DNA from: CAZZNQ01 sp964655775
GTDB taxonomy: Bacteria > Planctomycetota > Brocadiia > SM23-32
Length of the DNA: 47,931 bases
Direction: 5' to 3'
Assembly: GCA_964655775.1 (NCBI GenBank)
Contig: CAZZNQ010000023.1
Span: 1 to 47,931 of the forward strand
Position numbers and translations under genes: made by a program. The notes beneath the pieces are model-generated. The model was not told where the DNA came from. It saw nothing but the letters and a program-made list of their open reading frames with translations, and searched no databases. This document shows positions 33,014 through 40,866 of the stretch, piece after piece (the stretch's first letter is position 1; every line of letters starts with the position of its first letter).

Positions 33014-33904
33014 ATGCTTTCTAACCCCTTCGACATGGATGGGCACTGGTACAAGGCCAACCTCCACACCCACACCACGGTCTCGGACGGCGGCCTCTCA
33101 CCGGAGGGCCGAATCCAGCAGTATCGCGATCACGGCTACGACATACTGGCGATCACGGACCACCATGTTTCCAGCGATATGACTCGTCTCAGCACAGCCG
33201 ATTTCCTTGTCATCGACGGCGTCGAGTTCTCTCCTCGCGATCCCGTAGTGGGACGAGGCTATCACCTGACGGGCATCAATGTGCAGCCCGGCAGGACGTG
33301 GGGAAAGGAAGAGGATGACGCCAACGATCTCATCGCCGCCACGAACGAGGCCGGCGGCGTCGTCTTCGTCGCGCATCCCTATTTCTGCGGCAACAACATT
33401 ACCGACCTGTGCTTCCTGGAAGGTTACGCCGGTATAGAGGTCTTCAACGCCTCCTGCATCGACATGGGCAAGGCCGACAGCACGGTCATCTGGGACATCA
33501 TGCTGGAGACGGGGCTGCGGGTGCCGGCAGTGGCCGTCGACGACACCCACAGTGGACCTGCACCGGGCTCGGACACGTTCCAGGGCTTCACCATGCTGCG
33601 CCTGCCGGAGCCCTCCACGGAGGCAGCGGTATCGGCTCTTAAGACCGGCTGTTACTACGCATCCTGCGGTCCGGAGATACACGACTTCCGCGTTGAAGAC
33701 GGCGTGGCACATCTGCGGTGCAGTCCGGCAAAGGAGGTGCGCCTGATGGGGTGGCGTTACTTCGGGCGAGTGGTCCGCGCCGAGAGCAGACAGCTGCTCC
33801 GCGAGATGGAGGCCGAGGTGCATGAAGGATGGCGCTACGTGCGCGCGGAGGTCATCGATTATGCCGACCGCCACGCCTGGACCAATCCGATCTTCCTCAC
33901 CTGA
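33014..33904 (+). CDS. PHP-domain phosphoesterase
   Basis: A 296-residue protein of the polymerase and histidinol phosphatase superfamily, a metal-dependent phosphoesterase fold. The metal ligands are visible: H18 and H20 in NLHTHTTVSDG, D49 and H50 in ITDHH, E71 in IDGVEFSP, H84, H121 in FVAHPY, and D187 and H189 in DDTH. The start at 33014 is chosen because GGAGGAG lies nine bases before it; two earlier in-frame starts have no such spacing. The gene follows the second MrfA helicase by 30 bases, so it is probably part of the same transcript. Substrates in this superfamily range from nucleotides and sugar phosphates to DNA ends; none can be assigned. Confidence 0.88.
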   Translation: MLSNPFDMDGHWYKANLHTHTTVSDGGLSPEGRIQQYRDHGYDILAITDHHVSSDMTRLSTADFLVIDGVEFSPRDPVVGRGYHLTGINVQPGRTWGKEEDDANDLIAATNEAGGVVFVAHPYFCGNNITDLCFLEGYAGIEVFNASCIDMGKADSTVIWDIMLETGLRVPAVAVDDTHSGPAPGSDTFQGFTMLRLPEPSTEAAVSALKTGCYYASCGPEIHDFRVEDGVAHLRCSPAKEVRLMGWRYFGRVVRAESRQLLREMEAEVHEGWRYVRAEVIDYADRHAWTNPIFLT

Positions 33905-33930
33905 CTCCGGTCGGCGTGCGGCGTTACACT
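33901..33930 (+). promoter_or_regulatory. Weak promoter-like element before the AsnB-type gene
   Basis: CTGACT, 18 bases, TACACT, starting at the PHP stop and ending 44 bases before the AsnB-type ATG. The match is modest. Confidence 0.35.
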
Positions 33931-33973
33931 GTTGGACGCGTTTCACCTGCACTCGACCCTGAGAGGACGTTCC

Positions 33974-35875
33974 ATGTGTGGTATCTGCGGCGTCGCGTTG
34001 CGCGGCCACGGGGACGTTCCTTCGCCCACCCGCCTTTCGGAGATGACCGACATCCTGCGCCACCGCGGTCCCGACGACCGCGGCGTCTTCCGGGCTCCGG
34101 GCATTGGCCTCGGGGTCAGACGGCTGAGTATCGTCGATCTGGAGATGGGCGCCCAGCCGATTTACAGTGAGGACAGACGCCTGGTGCTCGTCTGCAACGG
34201 GGAGATCTACAACGCTCCTGAGCTCCGTGACGAACTGGTCGCCGCCGGGCACAAGTTCGGGTCGAGATCCGATGCCGAGGTGATTGTCCATCTCTATGAA
34301 GCCGAAGGTCCGGAGCTTGTTCAAAGGCTCCGCGGCATGTTCGCCTTCGCGCTTTGGGACTCCGAGCGCCGACGCCTGATGCTGGCGCGAGACCGTTTTG
34401 GCATCAAGCCCCTATGCTATGCCCTGACGCAGGAAGGGCTCTGCTTCGGCTCGGAAATGAAGTCGATCCTTGTGGGCAATGACTCTACTCCGAGCATCGA
34501 TCCCCGCGCCGTGCGCAACCTGTTCGAGTTCGGTTATGTACTCAGCCCGCGCACGATATTCCGAGGTATCGAGCAGCTGCCTCCGGCTCACTACCTGCTG
34601 TATCAGGACGGGTCCATCTCACTCCGGCGGTACTGGAGCATTTGCTTTCCGTGCCGTGGCGAGTATGACACATCGCGGCCTGCCGAGGACTGGGCGGAGG
34701 AGCTCCTGGCGAAGCTCGCGGATTCGGTCCGCGTGCATCTGCGCAGCGACGTGCCGGTGGCGTCATGGCTCAGCGCCGGGCTGGACTCGAGCGCGATCAC
34801 TGCGCTGGCGGCGGAGATCACCAAGCGGCCGATGGACACCCACTCGCTGACGTTCGAGGATGATCGTTTTGACGAGATGCGGTCGCAGCGCACATTGGCG
34901 GACTTCCACGGCTGCATTCGTTCGAATCGACGCGAGCATATCACCGATTCGGCGCTTGAGGACCTGCCGAAGGCGCTGTGGTACTCGGAGACGCCGACCG
35001 TGAGCGGCATCGAGATCGTGAAACAGCGGCTGGCAAGATTGTCCTCCCGCAGTCACAAGGTCGTCCTGACCGGCGAAGGATCGGACGAGATGTTCGGCGG
35101 CTACATGTGGTTCTGGTCCGACAAGGTGCTTCGTCCGCTGGCGCGGCTGCCGTTGCCGCTGCGCAAGCTCATGCTCCTTGGCCCACTCCTTCCTCGCATG
35201 TTCCCCAGGGCGAGCCGCATCCATCTTGCACCGGGACGGATGAATCTGGAGCGCTACAAAGCCCTGACGCTCGCCGAGGCGTCGCCCCCTCCCCCGCCGC
35301 CGTTCTCCGGAGAGCTCAGACGTGCACTTGCTTCCTCCGAGGGGACGGACGATGGCCCTGAGAAGCCCGACGACTTCGACCGCTGGCATCCGTTCGCCCA
35401 GCTCCAGTTCTTCGAACAGAGCGTCCGGCTTCCGAGCTTCATCGTCCACATGCTGGACCGTGATTCGATGGCCGCATCCCTGGAGGCGCGCGTACCATTT
35501 CTCGACCACGAACTGGCCGAATTCTGCGCCCGGATACCGCCGCGGCTCAAGATGCGCGGCAGACGAGAGAAACACATCTTGCGTGAGGCCGTCGGGACTT
35601 TGCTGCCGACCGAGATCGTCAATCGCCGCAAGCGTGGGCTAAGGGCCCCCGTGGCGATGTGGTTGCAGGGACCGCTGCCGGAGTTTGCGCAGGAGTTGCT
35701 GTCGGAGAGGAGCGTCCGTGCCAAAGGTTACTTCGATCCATCCGGCGTGAACAGCCTTCTCAGGCGTCACCGGGCCGGTTCGCGCGTCTGTGCCAAGGCG
35801 CTGATGGCCTGCCTTGTTACGCAACTCGTCGACGAGATCTTCATCTCCAAGGCGAACATCCGCAACCGGATGTGA
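33974..35875 (+). CDS. asnB: AsnB-type glutamine-hydrolysing asparagine synthetase or amidotransferase
   Basis: Class II (Ntn) amidotransferase joined to an ATP-pyrophosphatase synthetase domain, 633 residues. The N-terminal nucleophile Cys2 is exposed after Met removal (MCGICGV), which fixes the start at 33974 instead of an upstream in-frame ATG. RHRGPDDRG, CNGEIYN and the glutamine-site SDAEV follow. The synthetase PP-loop SAGLDSSAI is near residue 265, with the ATP and aspartate region TGEGSDEMFGGY further on. Paralogues of AsnB in polysaccharide loci often amidate sugars or uronic acids, so the true substrate here may not be aspartate; this is inferred from the radical SAM and glycosyltransferase genes a few kilobases away. 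Confidence 0.9.
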   Translation: MCGICGVALRGHGDVPSPTRLSEMTDILRHRGPDDRGVFRAPGIGLGVRRLSIVDLEMGAQPIYSEDRRLVLVCNGEIYNAPELRDELVAAGHKFGSRSDAEVIVHLYEAEGPELVQRLRGMFAFALWDSERRRLMLARDRFGIKPLCYALTQEGLCFGSEMKSILVGNDSTPSIDPRAVRNLFEFGYVLSPRTIFRGIEQLPPAHYLLYQDGSISLRRYWSICFPCRGEYDTSRPAEDWAEELLAKLADSVRVHLRSDVPVASWLSAGLDSSAITALAAEITKRPMDTHSLTFEDDRFDEMRSQRTLADFHGCIRSNRREHITDSALEDLPKALWYSETPTVSGIEIVKQRLARLSSRSHKVVLTGEGSDEMFGGYMWFWSDKVLRPLARLPLPLRKLMLLGPLLPRMFPRASRIHLAPGRMNLERYKALTLAEASPPPPPPFSGELRRALASSEGTDDGPEKPDDFDRWHPFAQLQFFEQSVRLPSFIVHMLDRDSMAASLEARVPFLDHELAEFCARIPPRLKMRGRREKHILREAVGTLLPTEIVNRRKRGLRAPVAMWLQGPLPEFAQELLSERSVRAKGYFDPSGVNSLLRRHRAGSRVCAKALMACLVTQLVDEIFISKANIRNRM

Positions 35876-35907
35876 CGGCTCTCCTGAGACGCCGCAGGGC
35901 CGCCCTG

Positions 35908-35936
35908 TTGCCCGCCCCGGGCCGTCAGTCTACAAT
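35908..35936 (+). promoter_or_regulatory. Sigma-70-like promoter for rlmN
   Basis: TTGCCC, 17 bases, TACAAT, four and five of six matches, about 92 bases before the rlmN ATG. Confidence 0.55.
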
Positions 35937-36028
35937 GGATACAGGTCGCCCAACCGCAGGCAGAGCGCTGGCTGTGGTGGCCAATCCAGGACCTATACGG
36001 CGCCCGTACCTCGGCCCATCCCAGACCC

Positions 36029-37075
36029 ATGACGACACCCAGAAACATACTGACGTCATCTCCGGAGGAACTCGCCGACTGGTTCAGCCGGCAGGGACAA
36101 CCCGCCTACCGTCTGCCCCAAGTGCTTGACTGGCTGTTCGACAAGTTCGTGATGGACTTTCAGGCCATGAGCAACCTGCCGACATCGCTTCGGGAGGCTC
36201 TGCGCGGGTCGTATTCGATCTCTGCACCGCGCGAGCTGGGGCGGCAGATCAGCCAAGATCAGGCAAGCGAGAAGTTCCTATTCGAGTTGGCCGACGGCGA
36301 ACAGATTGAGACGGTCTGGATGAGCGACGAGGGCCGCACCACTTTCTGCGTGTCCAGCCAGGCCGGCTGCGCGGTGGGATGCAGGTTCTGTGCGACTGGG
36401 CAGATGGGACTGGCCAGGAACCTTCACGGTGGGGAGATCGTCGGCCAGGTGCTGGCTGTGGCGGCCAGCAAGGGACGGCCCAACAACGTGGTGTTTATGG
36501 GTATGGGCGAGCCACTGCTGAACGTGGACGGCGTGATCCCGGCGCTGCATGCCATGGCGGACGAGCGGCGCTTGGGCCTGGGCGTAAGGCGGATATCCGT
36601 GTCCACGGCGGGCATAGTTCCCGGTATCAAGCGTCTGAGCGAGTGCTCCGTGGCGCCGAACCTGGCGGTTTCCGTGAATTCGCCCTTTGAAGCCCAGCGT
36701 AGTGAGCTGATGCCCATCAGCCGTCGGTATCCCCTCAGCGACGTTCTGGCTGCGTGCCGCGCGTATGCCGCGAAGACGGGCCGCCGTGTCCTGTTCGAGT
36801 ACGTGCTGCTGGGCAATGTCAACACCTCGGCCGACGCCGCGCGAGAACTGGCAAAGCATGCGCGGGAGACGGACGCTGCAGTCAACCTGATACCGTTCAA
36901 TTCTGTGGCTGATTGTGGCTTCCGGCCTCCGATGCAGGAGGAGATAGACCGCTTTCGGCGGATCCTGGGCGAGCAAGGCGTGCGCTTCACACAGCGTTAC
37001 CGGCGTGGGCGTGACATCACGGCGGCGTGCGGGCAGCTTCGGGGCAGACATGCGGTCGCAGGGGAGGAAGCATGA
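36029..37075 (+). CDS. rlmN: 23S rRNA/tRNA adenine C2-methyltransferase RlmN
   Basis: Radical SAM enzyme that methylates A2503 of 23S rRNA and A37 of some tRNAs at C2. The [4Fe-4S] cysteines are C114, C118 and C121 (CAVGCRFC, the C-x3-C-x2-C variant). The family GMGEPL motif, the ISVSTAG strand and the second catalytic cysteine C334 in AACGQL near the C-terminus are all present, with the methyl-carrying cysteine of RlmN thus accounted for. Length (348) is normal. The usual LLGGVNDS segment reads LLGNVNTS. Its stop overlaps the ATG of the HAD phosphatase gene by ATGA, so the two are coupled. Confidence 0.96.
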   Translation: MTTPRNILTSSPEELADWFSRQGQPAYRLPQVLDWLFDKFVMDFQAMSNLPTSLREALRGSYSISAPRELGRQISQDQASEKFLFELADGEQIETVWMSDEGRTTFCVSSQAGCAVGCRFCATGQMGLARNLHGGEIVGQVLAVAASKGRPNNVVFMGMGEPLLNVDGVIPALHAMADERRLGLGVRRISVSTAGIVPGIKRLSECSVAPNLAVSVNSPFEAQRSELMPISRRYPLSDVLAACRAYAAKTGRRVLFEYVLLGNVNTSADAARELAKHARETDAAVNLIPFNSVADCGFRPPMQEEIDRFRRILGEQGVRFTQRYRRGRDITAACGQLRGRHAVAGEEA

Positions 37076-37716
37076 GCCACGCACCGATCCGACTCGTCGC
37101 CTTCGACATGGAGGGATGCCTGACTTCGGACCCGACTGTGTGGGAGATTGTCCATCGCAGACTGGGCACCTGGGATTCCCACGGTCTCCCCTATTGGCAG
37201 AGCTACCGTGCGGGAGAGCTGGAATACGATCGTTTCGCGCAGATGGACGTTGCGGTCTGGCGCGGGGCCGTTTTCAGCCTGCTTCACCAGGCGGCGGCGG
37301 CGGTGCCTCTGACGAAAGGTTGCGAAGACCTGCTGCGTGCTTTGAGCGCTTCGGGGGTGACGGTAGCCATTATCACGAACGGGCTGGCCTGCGTCGCCGC
37401 CCGCTTCCAGCACGACTTTGGCGTGGCCCACGTTCGAGCCAACCGTGTGATCGTTTCCGATGATGCACTGACCGGCGAGATCGATATCCGCGTCCCCTAT
37501 GCCGCCAAGGGCGAGGTGCTGAACTCATTGGCTGCCGAGTTGGGGGTGACGTGCGACCAGATTGCCGCCGTGGGCGACAGCACTTCGGACATCGCCATGT
37601 TCCAATGCGCCCGGCTCGGCATCGCGTTCCGGCCCGGTCACGCGTCGGTTGCCGAGGCGGCGACACACGTGGTCAGGGATGGCGACCTGCGGCCACTCAT
37701 CTCGCTCCTGACGTAG
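37072..37716 (+). CDS. HAD-IB family phosphatase (phosphoserine phosphatase-like)
   Basis: A 214-residue haloacid dehalogenase hydrolase. Motif I is AFDMEGCLT: the nucleophile Asp is kept and the second acid is Glu, as in some SerB-like and archaeal members. Motif II is IITNG, motif III Lys is in AAKGEVL, and motif IV is GDSTSDIAMF. The helical cap (residues 20-90) is of type C1. The ATG overlaps the rlmN stop. Candidate substrates are phosphoserine or a sugar phosphate, and nothing in the sequence decides between them. A separate rraA-like gene converges 25 bases downstream. Confidence 0.87.
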   Translation: MSHAPIRLVAFDMEGCLTSDPTVWEIVHRRLGTWDSHGLPYWQSYRAGELEYDRFAQMDVAVWRGAVFSLLHQAAAAVPLTKGCEDLLRALSASGVTVAIITNGLACVAARFQHDFGVAHVRANRVIVSDDALTGEIDIRVPYAAKGEVLNSLAAELGVTCDQIAAVGDSTSDIAMFQCARLGIAFRPGHASVAEAATHVVRDGDLRPLISLLT

Positions 37717-37741
37717 AGGTGACGCGCGGCGACCCGCTGGG

Positions 37742-38446
37742 TCATTCCTCGCCGAGTGTCTCGTCCGGCTGCATCCCCAGCGCGTCGTAGTGCTTGCGCC
37801 TGGCCGCCATGTCGCGTTCCAGGACGTCCGTCGCTATACGGATCACCTCCTCGGCCACTTGGCGCGGCACTACGATGACGCCGTCCCCGTCCGCCACAAC
37901 GACGTCGCCCGGGTTGACGGTCACTCCGCCCACGCTAACGGGAACGTCGCGCGAATCGTACTGTATGCGCCCCTGGACCATCGACTGGGACACCAGGGCC
38001 GTCCAGAACGGGACCTTCTGACGGATCACCTCGTCCGTATCCCGCACTCCCCCGCTCGTAAGGTAGCCGCGTGCCCCCCGCCGCATGCCGCCGAGGGTGT
38101 TCTCCGATCCCATGAGCCCGGCGTCGATCCCACCGGCATCGATGACGACGAAATCTCCGTCCTCGATCTCGTTCATCCAGGGGTACGGGCACACCTCTCG
38201 ATAGTACCAACTCACCCATTCGCCGTACTCGTCCGGGTCGAGCGTTGGCACGTTTCCCTCGAACGGGACGTAGCGGACGGTGCGTGCGATGCCGACCGCG
38301 CGTGTGCGCCACAGCGGCCGGATCGATTGGTCCATGGACCCGGCGCGGTGCATCATCAGCCAGTCCATCGCGTCGCGAACATCGGCCACCCGCAGGCGCT
38401 CGAACCCGTCCAGAACCGCTTCGCGGCTCGTCGTCTCATCAGCCAT
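37742..38446 (-). CDS. RraA-like / dimethylmenaquinone methyltransferase-fold protein
   Basis: A 234-residue member of the RraA superfamily, which includes regulators of RNase E and class II pyruvate aldolases such as HMG/CHA aldolase and oxaloacetate decarboxylase. The family core is visible as LRVADVRDAMD, GDFVVIDAGG, RGARGYLTSGGVRDTDEV (key part GGVRDTDE with the metal Asp) and VSVGGVTVNPGDVVVADGDGVIVVP, cut here to VNPGD and DGVIVVP. The GVRD motif favours aldolase or decarboxylase chemistry over RraA. The ATG at 38446 follows GGGAGGGAG. It is divergent from the radical SAM gene across a 160-base gap and has its own promoter. Name of the reaction is uncertain. Confidence 0.85.
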   Translation of the reverse strand: MADETTSREAVLDGFERLRVADVRDAMDWLMMHRAGSMDQSIRPLWRTRAVGIARTVRYVPFEGNVPTLDPDEYGEWVSWYYREVCPYPWMNEIEDGDFVVIDAGGIDAGLMGSENTLGGMRRGARGYLTSGGVRDTDEVIRQKVPFWTALVSQSMVQGRIQYDSRDVPVSVGGVTVNPGDVVVADGDGVIVVPRQVAEEVIRIATDVLERDMAARRKHYDALGMQPDETLGEE

Positions 38447-38481
38447 GTAGTCTCCCTCCCAAGTATTGCTTCGCTCAGGAC

Positions 38482-38510
38482 ATGATATCATGGCTGAATC
38501 GTCGTGTCAC
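38482..38510 (-). promoter_or_regulatory. Sigma-70-like promoter for the rraA-like gene
   Basis: GTGACA, 17 bases, TATCAT on the minus strand, five of six matches in each box, about 36 bases before the ATG at 38446. Confidence 0.6.
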
Positions 38511-38523
38511 AGCCTGCGCAGCC

Positions 38524-38542
38524 GTTGCCGCAGAGCGGCAAC
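38524..38542. promoter_or_regulatory. 8-base inverted repeat over the -35 of the radical SAM promoter
   Basis: GTTGCCGC and GCGGCAAC arms around AGA, a perfect 8-base repeat. It covers the TTGCCG -35 hexamer and lies in the divergent gap, so a bound protein could affect both genes. Confidence 0.45.
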
Positions 38543-38553
38543 GCGGCTATGCT
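38525..38553 (+). promoter_or_regulatory. Promoter-like element for the radical SAM gene
   Basis: TTGCCG, 17 bases, TATGCT, four of six matches in each box, 54 bases before the ATG at 38607. Confidence 0.4.
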
Positions 38554-38560
38554 ATGTGCC

Positions 38561-38577
38561 GGGCGCAGCAGGCGCCC
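38561..38577. promoter_or_regulatory. 6-base inverted repeat at the predicted radical SAM start site
   Basis: GGGCGC and GCGCCC arms around AGCAG, at the expected transcription start, like the repeats at 21712 and 26419. Confidence 0.4.
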
Positions 38578-38606
38578 GTACGGGCCCATCCCTGTATGGA
38601 GACGTG

Positions 38607-39566
38607 ATGCCGGACGAGAGGATGTCCATCCCGCGGCTACTGTTCTCGGTGGTGAGACACTGCAACCTGCGATGCATGGGCTGCAACCACTTCGCACCGT
38701 TTGCCGAGCCGGGCTCCATGTCCCTGGACAGCTTCCGTTCGAGCCTGGAGATTCTGGCCCGCCACGTGAGGGCGTACAGGCTCAAGCTGACGGGTGGAGA
38801 GCCTCTGCTCCACCCTCAGTTGGTCGAGATGCTGGTGGCCGCCAAGGAATCGAGCATCGCCCCGGTCGTCCAGGTGGGCACCAACGGTGTGTTGCTGGAC
38901 AGCCAGCCAGACGCTTTCTGGGAGGCCGTGGACTCGGTCGACCTGACTCGCTACCCCGATATCGATCTGAACATCGGAGCACTGATGATGAAAGCGGTGC
39001 GCTTCGGGACGGAACTGATCGTGACGAATGGGAGCATGCGCGAGCCTGCCGCGACACGTCCACGCGACGACCACTTATTGACGGGCAAGATCTTTCGCGT
39101 TTGCTTCTTCTCTCGGTTCTGTCACACAGTCTGGGAAGGGCGCCTCTACCGATGTAGTCAGGCGGCATATCTCGACATCCTGCTTGCACAATGCGGTATT
39201 CAAAGCGATTTTGCCACTACTGATGGCATCGAGATTGAGGACCGGTATGACATGGGCCGACGCATCGCCCAGTATCTCACGCAGGAGCAGCCGCTGTCGG
39301 CGTGCGCATACTGCATGGGGGGTGTCGGGCGCAGGCTGGAATGTCGACAGGTCGACGCTTCAGTTGCCCTACCGGCTGACGTGGATTCGCCGGAGAAGCT
39401 GCTCGACAGACGGCTGCTGAGATACCTTCTGAGCGTGGACCGGGCTCGCAGGGCGGCCCGCCTGCTCCCCGCTCCCGTGCGCAGGCTGCTCCTGCCCCTG
39501 TGGGGACGCCTGCGCGGGCCAATCGACGGCAGGGACCGAGAAACAGTCAACCGGATCGAGCCTTGA
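38607..39566 (+). CDS. Radical SAM protein with C-terminal cysteine clusters (SPASM-like)
   Basis: A 319-residue radical SAM enzyme. The C19-x3-C23-x2-C26 site (HCNLRCMGCNHF) binds the SAM-cleaving [4Fe-4S] cluster, and LTGGEPLLHP is the usual GGEP strand. The C-terminal half has further cysteines (CFFSRFCH, GRLYRCSQAAY, CAYCMGG), suggesting one or two auxiliary clusters. The HCNxxCxxCNHF form is typical of radical SAM genes next to glycosyltransferases in surface-polysaccharide loci, from memory of such clusters. The ATG at 38607 is preferred because 47 upstream in-frame codons are low complexity and cover the promoter. A glycosyltransferase gene begins 34 bases downstream. Substrate unknown. 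Confidence 0.85.
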   Translation: MPDERMSIPRLLFSVVRHCNLRCMGCNHFAPFAEPGSMSLDSFRSSLEILARHVRAYRLKLTGGEPLLHPQLVEMLVAAKESSIAPVVQVGTNGVLLDSQPDAFWEAVDSVDLTRYPDIDLNIGALMMKAVRFGTELIVTNGSMREPAATRPRDDHLLTGKIFRVCFFSRFCHTVWEGRLYRCSQAAYLDILLAQCGIQSDFATTDGIEIEDRYDMGRRIAQYLTQEQPLSACAYCMGGVGRRLECRQVDASVALPADVDSPEKLLDRRLLRYLLSVDRARRAARLLPAPVRRLLLPLWGRLRGPIDGRDRETVNRIEP

Positions 39567-39600
39567 GCATACGACGAGCCACTTAGCCGAGGGCACGGCA

Positions 39601-40866
39601 ATGCATCCCTCTGAGCGGGACACATCCCCGACCATTGGTCGAGAGGTACTGTACGTGGTGCCTCCCGGCTGGCTCAGCCGCGGTCCGAATGCTGCCGGCA
39701 CACATATGCGGGGGGTTATGTCGGGGCTGAGGGGGCTCGGCTGGCGCGTGCGCAAACTCGAGGCCCCCACCCGTCTGAGGGGCAAGCGATTGCCCGTAGG
39801 CCGGCTCCTGGACGGCCTGGTGCGCTTCTCACCCCCTTTCTTCCGACGGATGACGCGCGATGCGGCTGTAGCTGCTGGTTCGCTCCTCCTTGCCCGCCGA
39901 GGGAACAAACTGGTGGCCCGTCGGCGCCCGGACGTCATATATGAGCGGAGTTCCTATCTGACTATGACGGGCTGGCGGCTAGCCGGGCGATACGGAATCC
40001 CGCGCGTGCTGGAAGTCAACGGACTCAACCGCGAGATCCTGCAGTTCGGCCTGAAACCGGGCGTGCTGCCAATCGCCGATGCATTCGAACGGATGAACCT
40101 GCAGACGGCCGACCGCATCGTCACCGTCACCGAGGCCATGAAGCGAGCCATCTGTCGGCTCGGAGTCCGGGCCGAGCGCGTGCACGTGGTATCCTGCGCC
40201 GCCCCCGGCGATTGGACTTACGCCGATCGAGACAGAGATCGATTCCGGCGGCAACTGGGACTGGGGGATAGCGCCGTTCTGGGATTTGTCGGCCACGTCC
40301 TCCCGTGGCACGGAGTGGAGGTCCTCTTCCAGGCATTGGGAAAGCTGCGCGATGCAGGCGACGTTCGGGCGTTGATCGTCGGCAGGCTCCCGCGCAACGG
40401 CGAGTTGCAGGCCCTCGCACGGGAGCGCGGTTTGGCGGAACGCGTTACCTTCCTGCCGCCGGTGCCGCATGGCGAACTTCCGGCATACCTGTCCTGCATG
40501 GACATCTGCGTCATCCCGCAGCACGGTGCCGCGAACTCGCCCGTGAAGTTGTTCGAGTACGGAGCCGCCCGCAGGCCGATCATCGCGCCGGCCATAGAAG
40601 GGATACTCGAGGCGTGGACGCCGGGAATTCACGGGCTCGGAATCCGCAACGGCAGATCCGCCGACCTTGCCGCGGCAGTGCGACGCTACTTGCGCGATCC
40701 GGCCCTTGCCCGCGAGCACGCGAATGCCTTCCATCGCGAGGTCCTGCGCAAGCACACCTGGCAGCACGTTGCCGAACGTACCGCGTCCATCCTACGCTCG
40801 ACAATCGGCATCGCCAACGGCGCCTCCCCATCCACTTTCACGAATTCCAGCCGACCTGGTCGGTGA
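39601..40866 (+). CDS. GT4-family glycosyltransferase (first)
   Basis: A 421-residue GT-B fold retaining glycosyltransferase. The N-terminal acceptor domain begins REVLYVVPPGWLSRG and includes DVIYERSSYL and VLEVNGLN; the donor domain begins near AVLGFVGHVLPWHGV and has the nucleotide-sugar motif SPVKLFEYGA, followed by a region with RPIIAP. The first Glu of the classic E-x7-E pair is not acidic here (Ala), a variant common in GT4 members with the SPxKLFEY form. It follows the radical SAM gene on the same strand. Its last 29 bases overlap, tail to tail, the end of the oxidoreductase-acetyltransferase gene. Donor and acceptor are unknown. Confidence 0.88.
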   Translation: MHPSERDTSPTIGREVLYVVPPGWLSRGPNAAGTHMRGVMSGLRGLGWRVRKLEAPTRLRGKRLPVGRLLDGLVRFSPPFFRRMTRDAAVAAGSLLLARRGNKLVARRRPDVIYERSSYLTMTGWRLAGRYGIPRVLEVNGLNREILQFGLKPGVLPIADAFERMNLQTADRIVTVTEAMKRAICRLGVRAERVHVVSCAAPGDWTYADRDRDRFRRQLGLGDSAVLGFVGHVLPWHGVEVLFQALGKLRDAGDVRALIVGRLPRNGELQALARERGLAERVTFLPPVPHGELPAYLSCMDICVIPQHGAANSPVKLFEYGAARRPIIAPAIEGILEAWTPGIHGLGIRNGRSADLAAAVRRYLRDPALAREHANAFHREVLRKHTWQHVAERTASILRSTIGIANGASPSTFTNSSRPGR

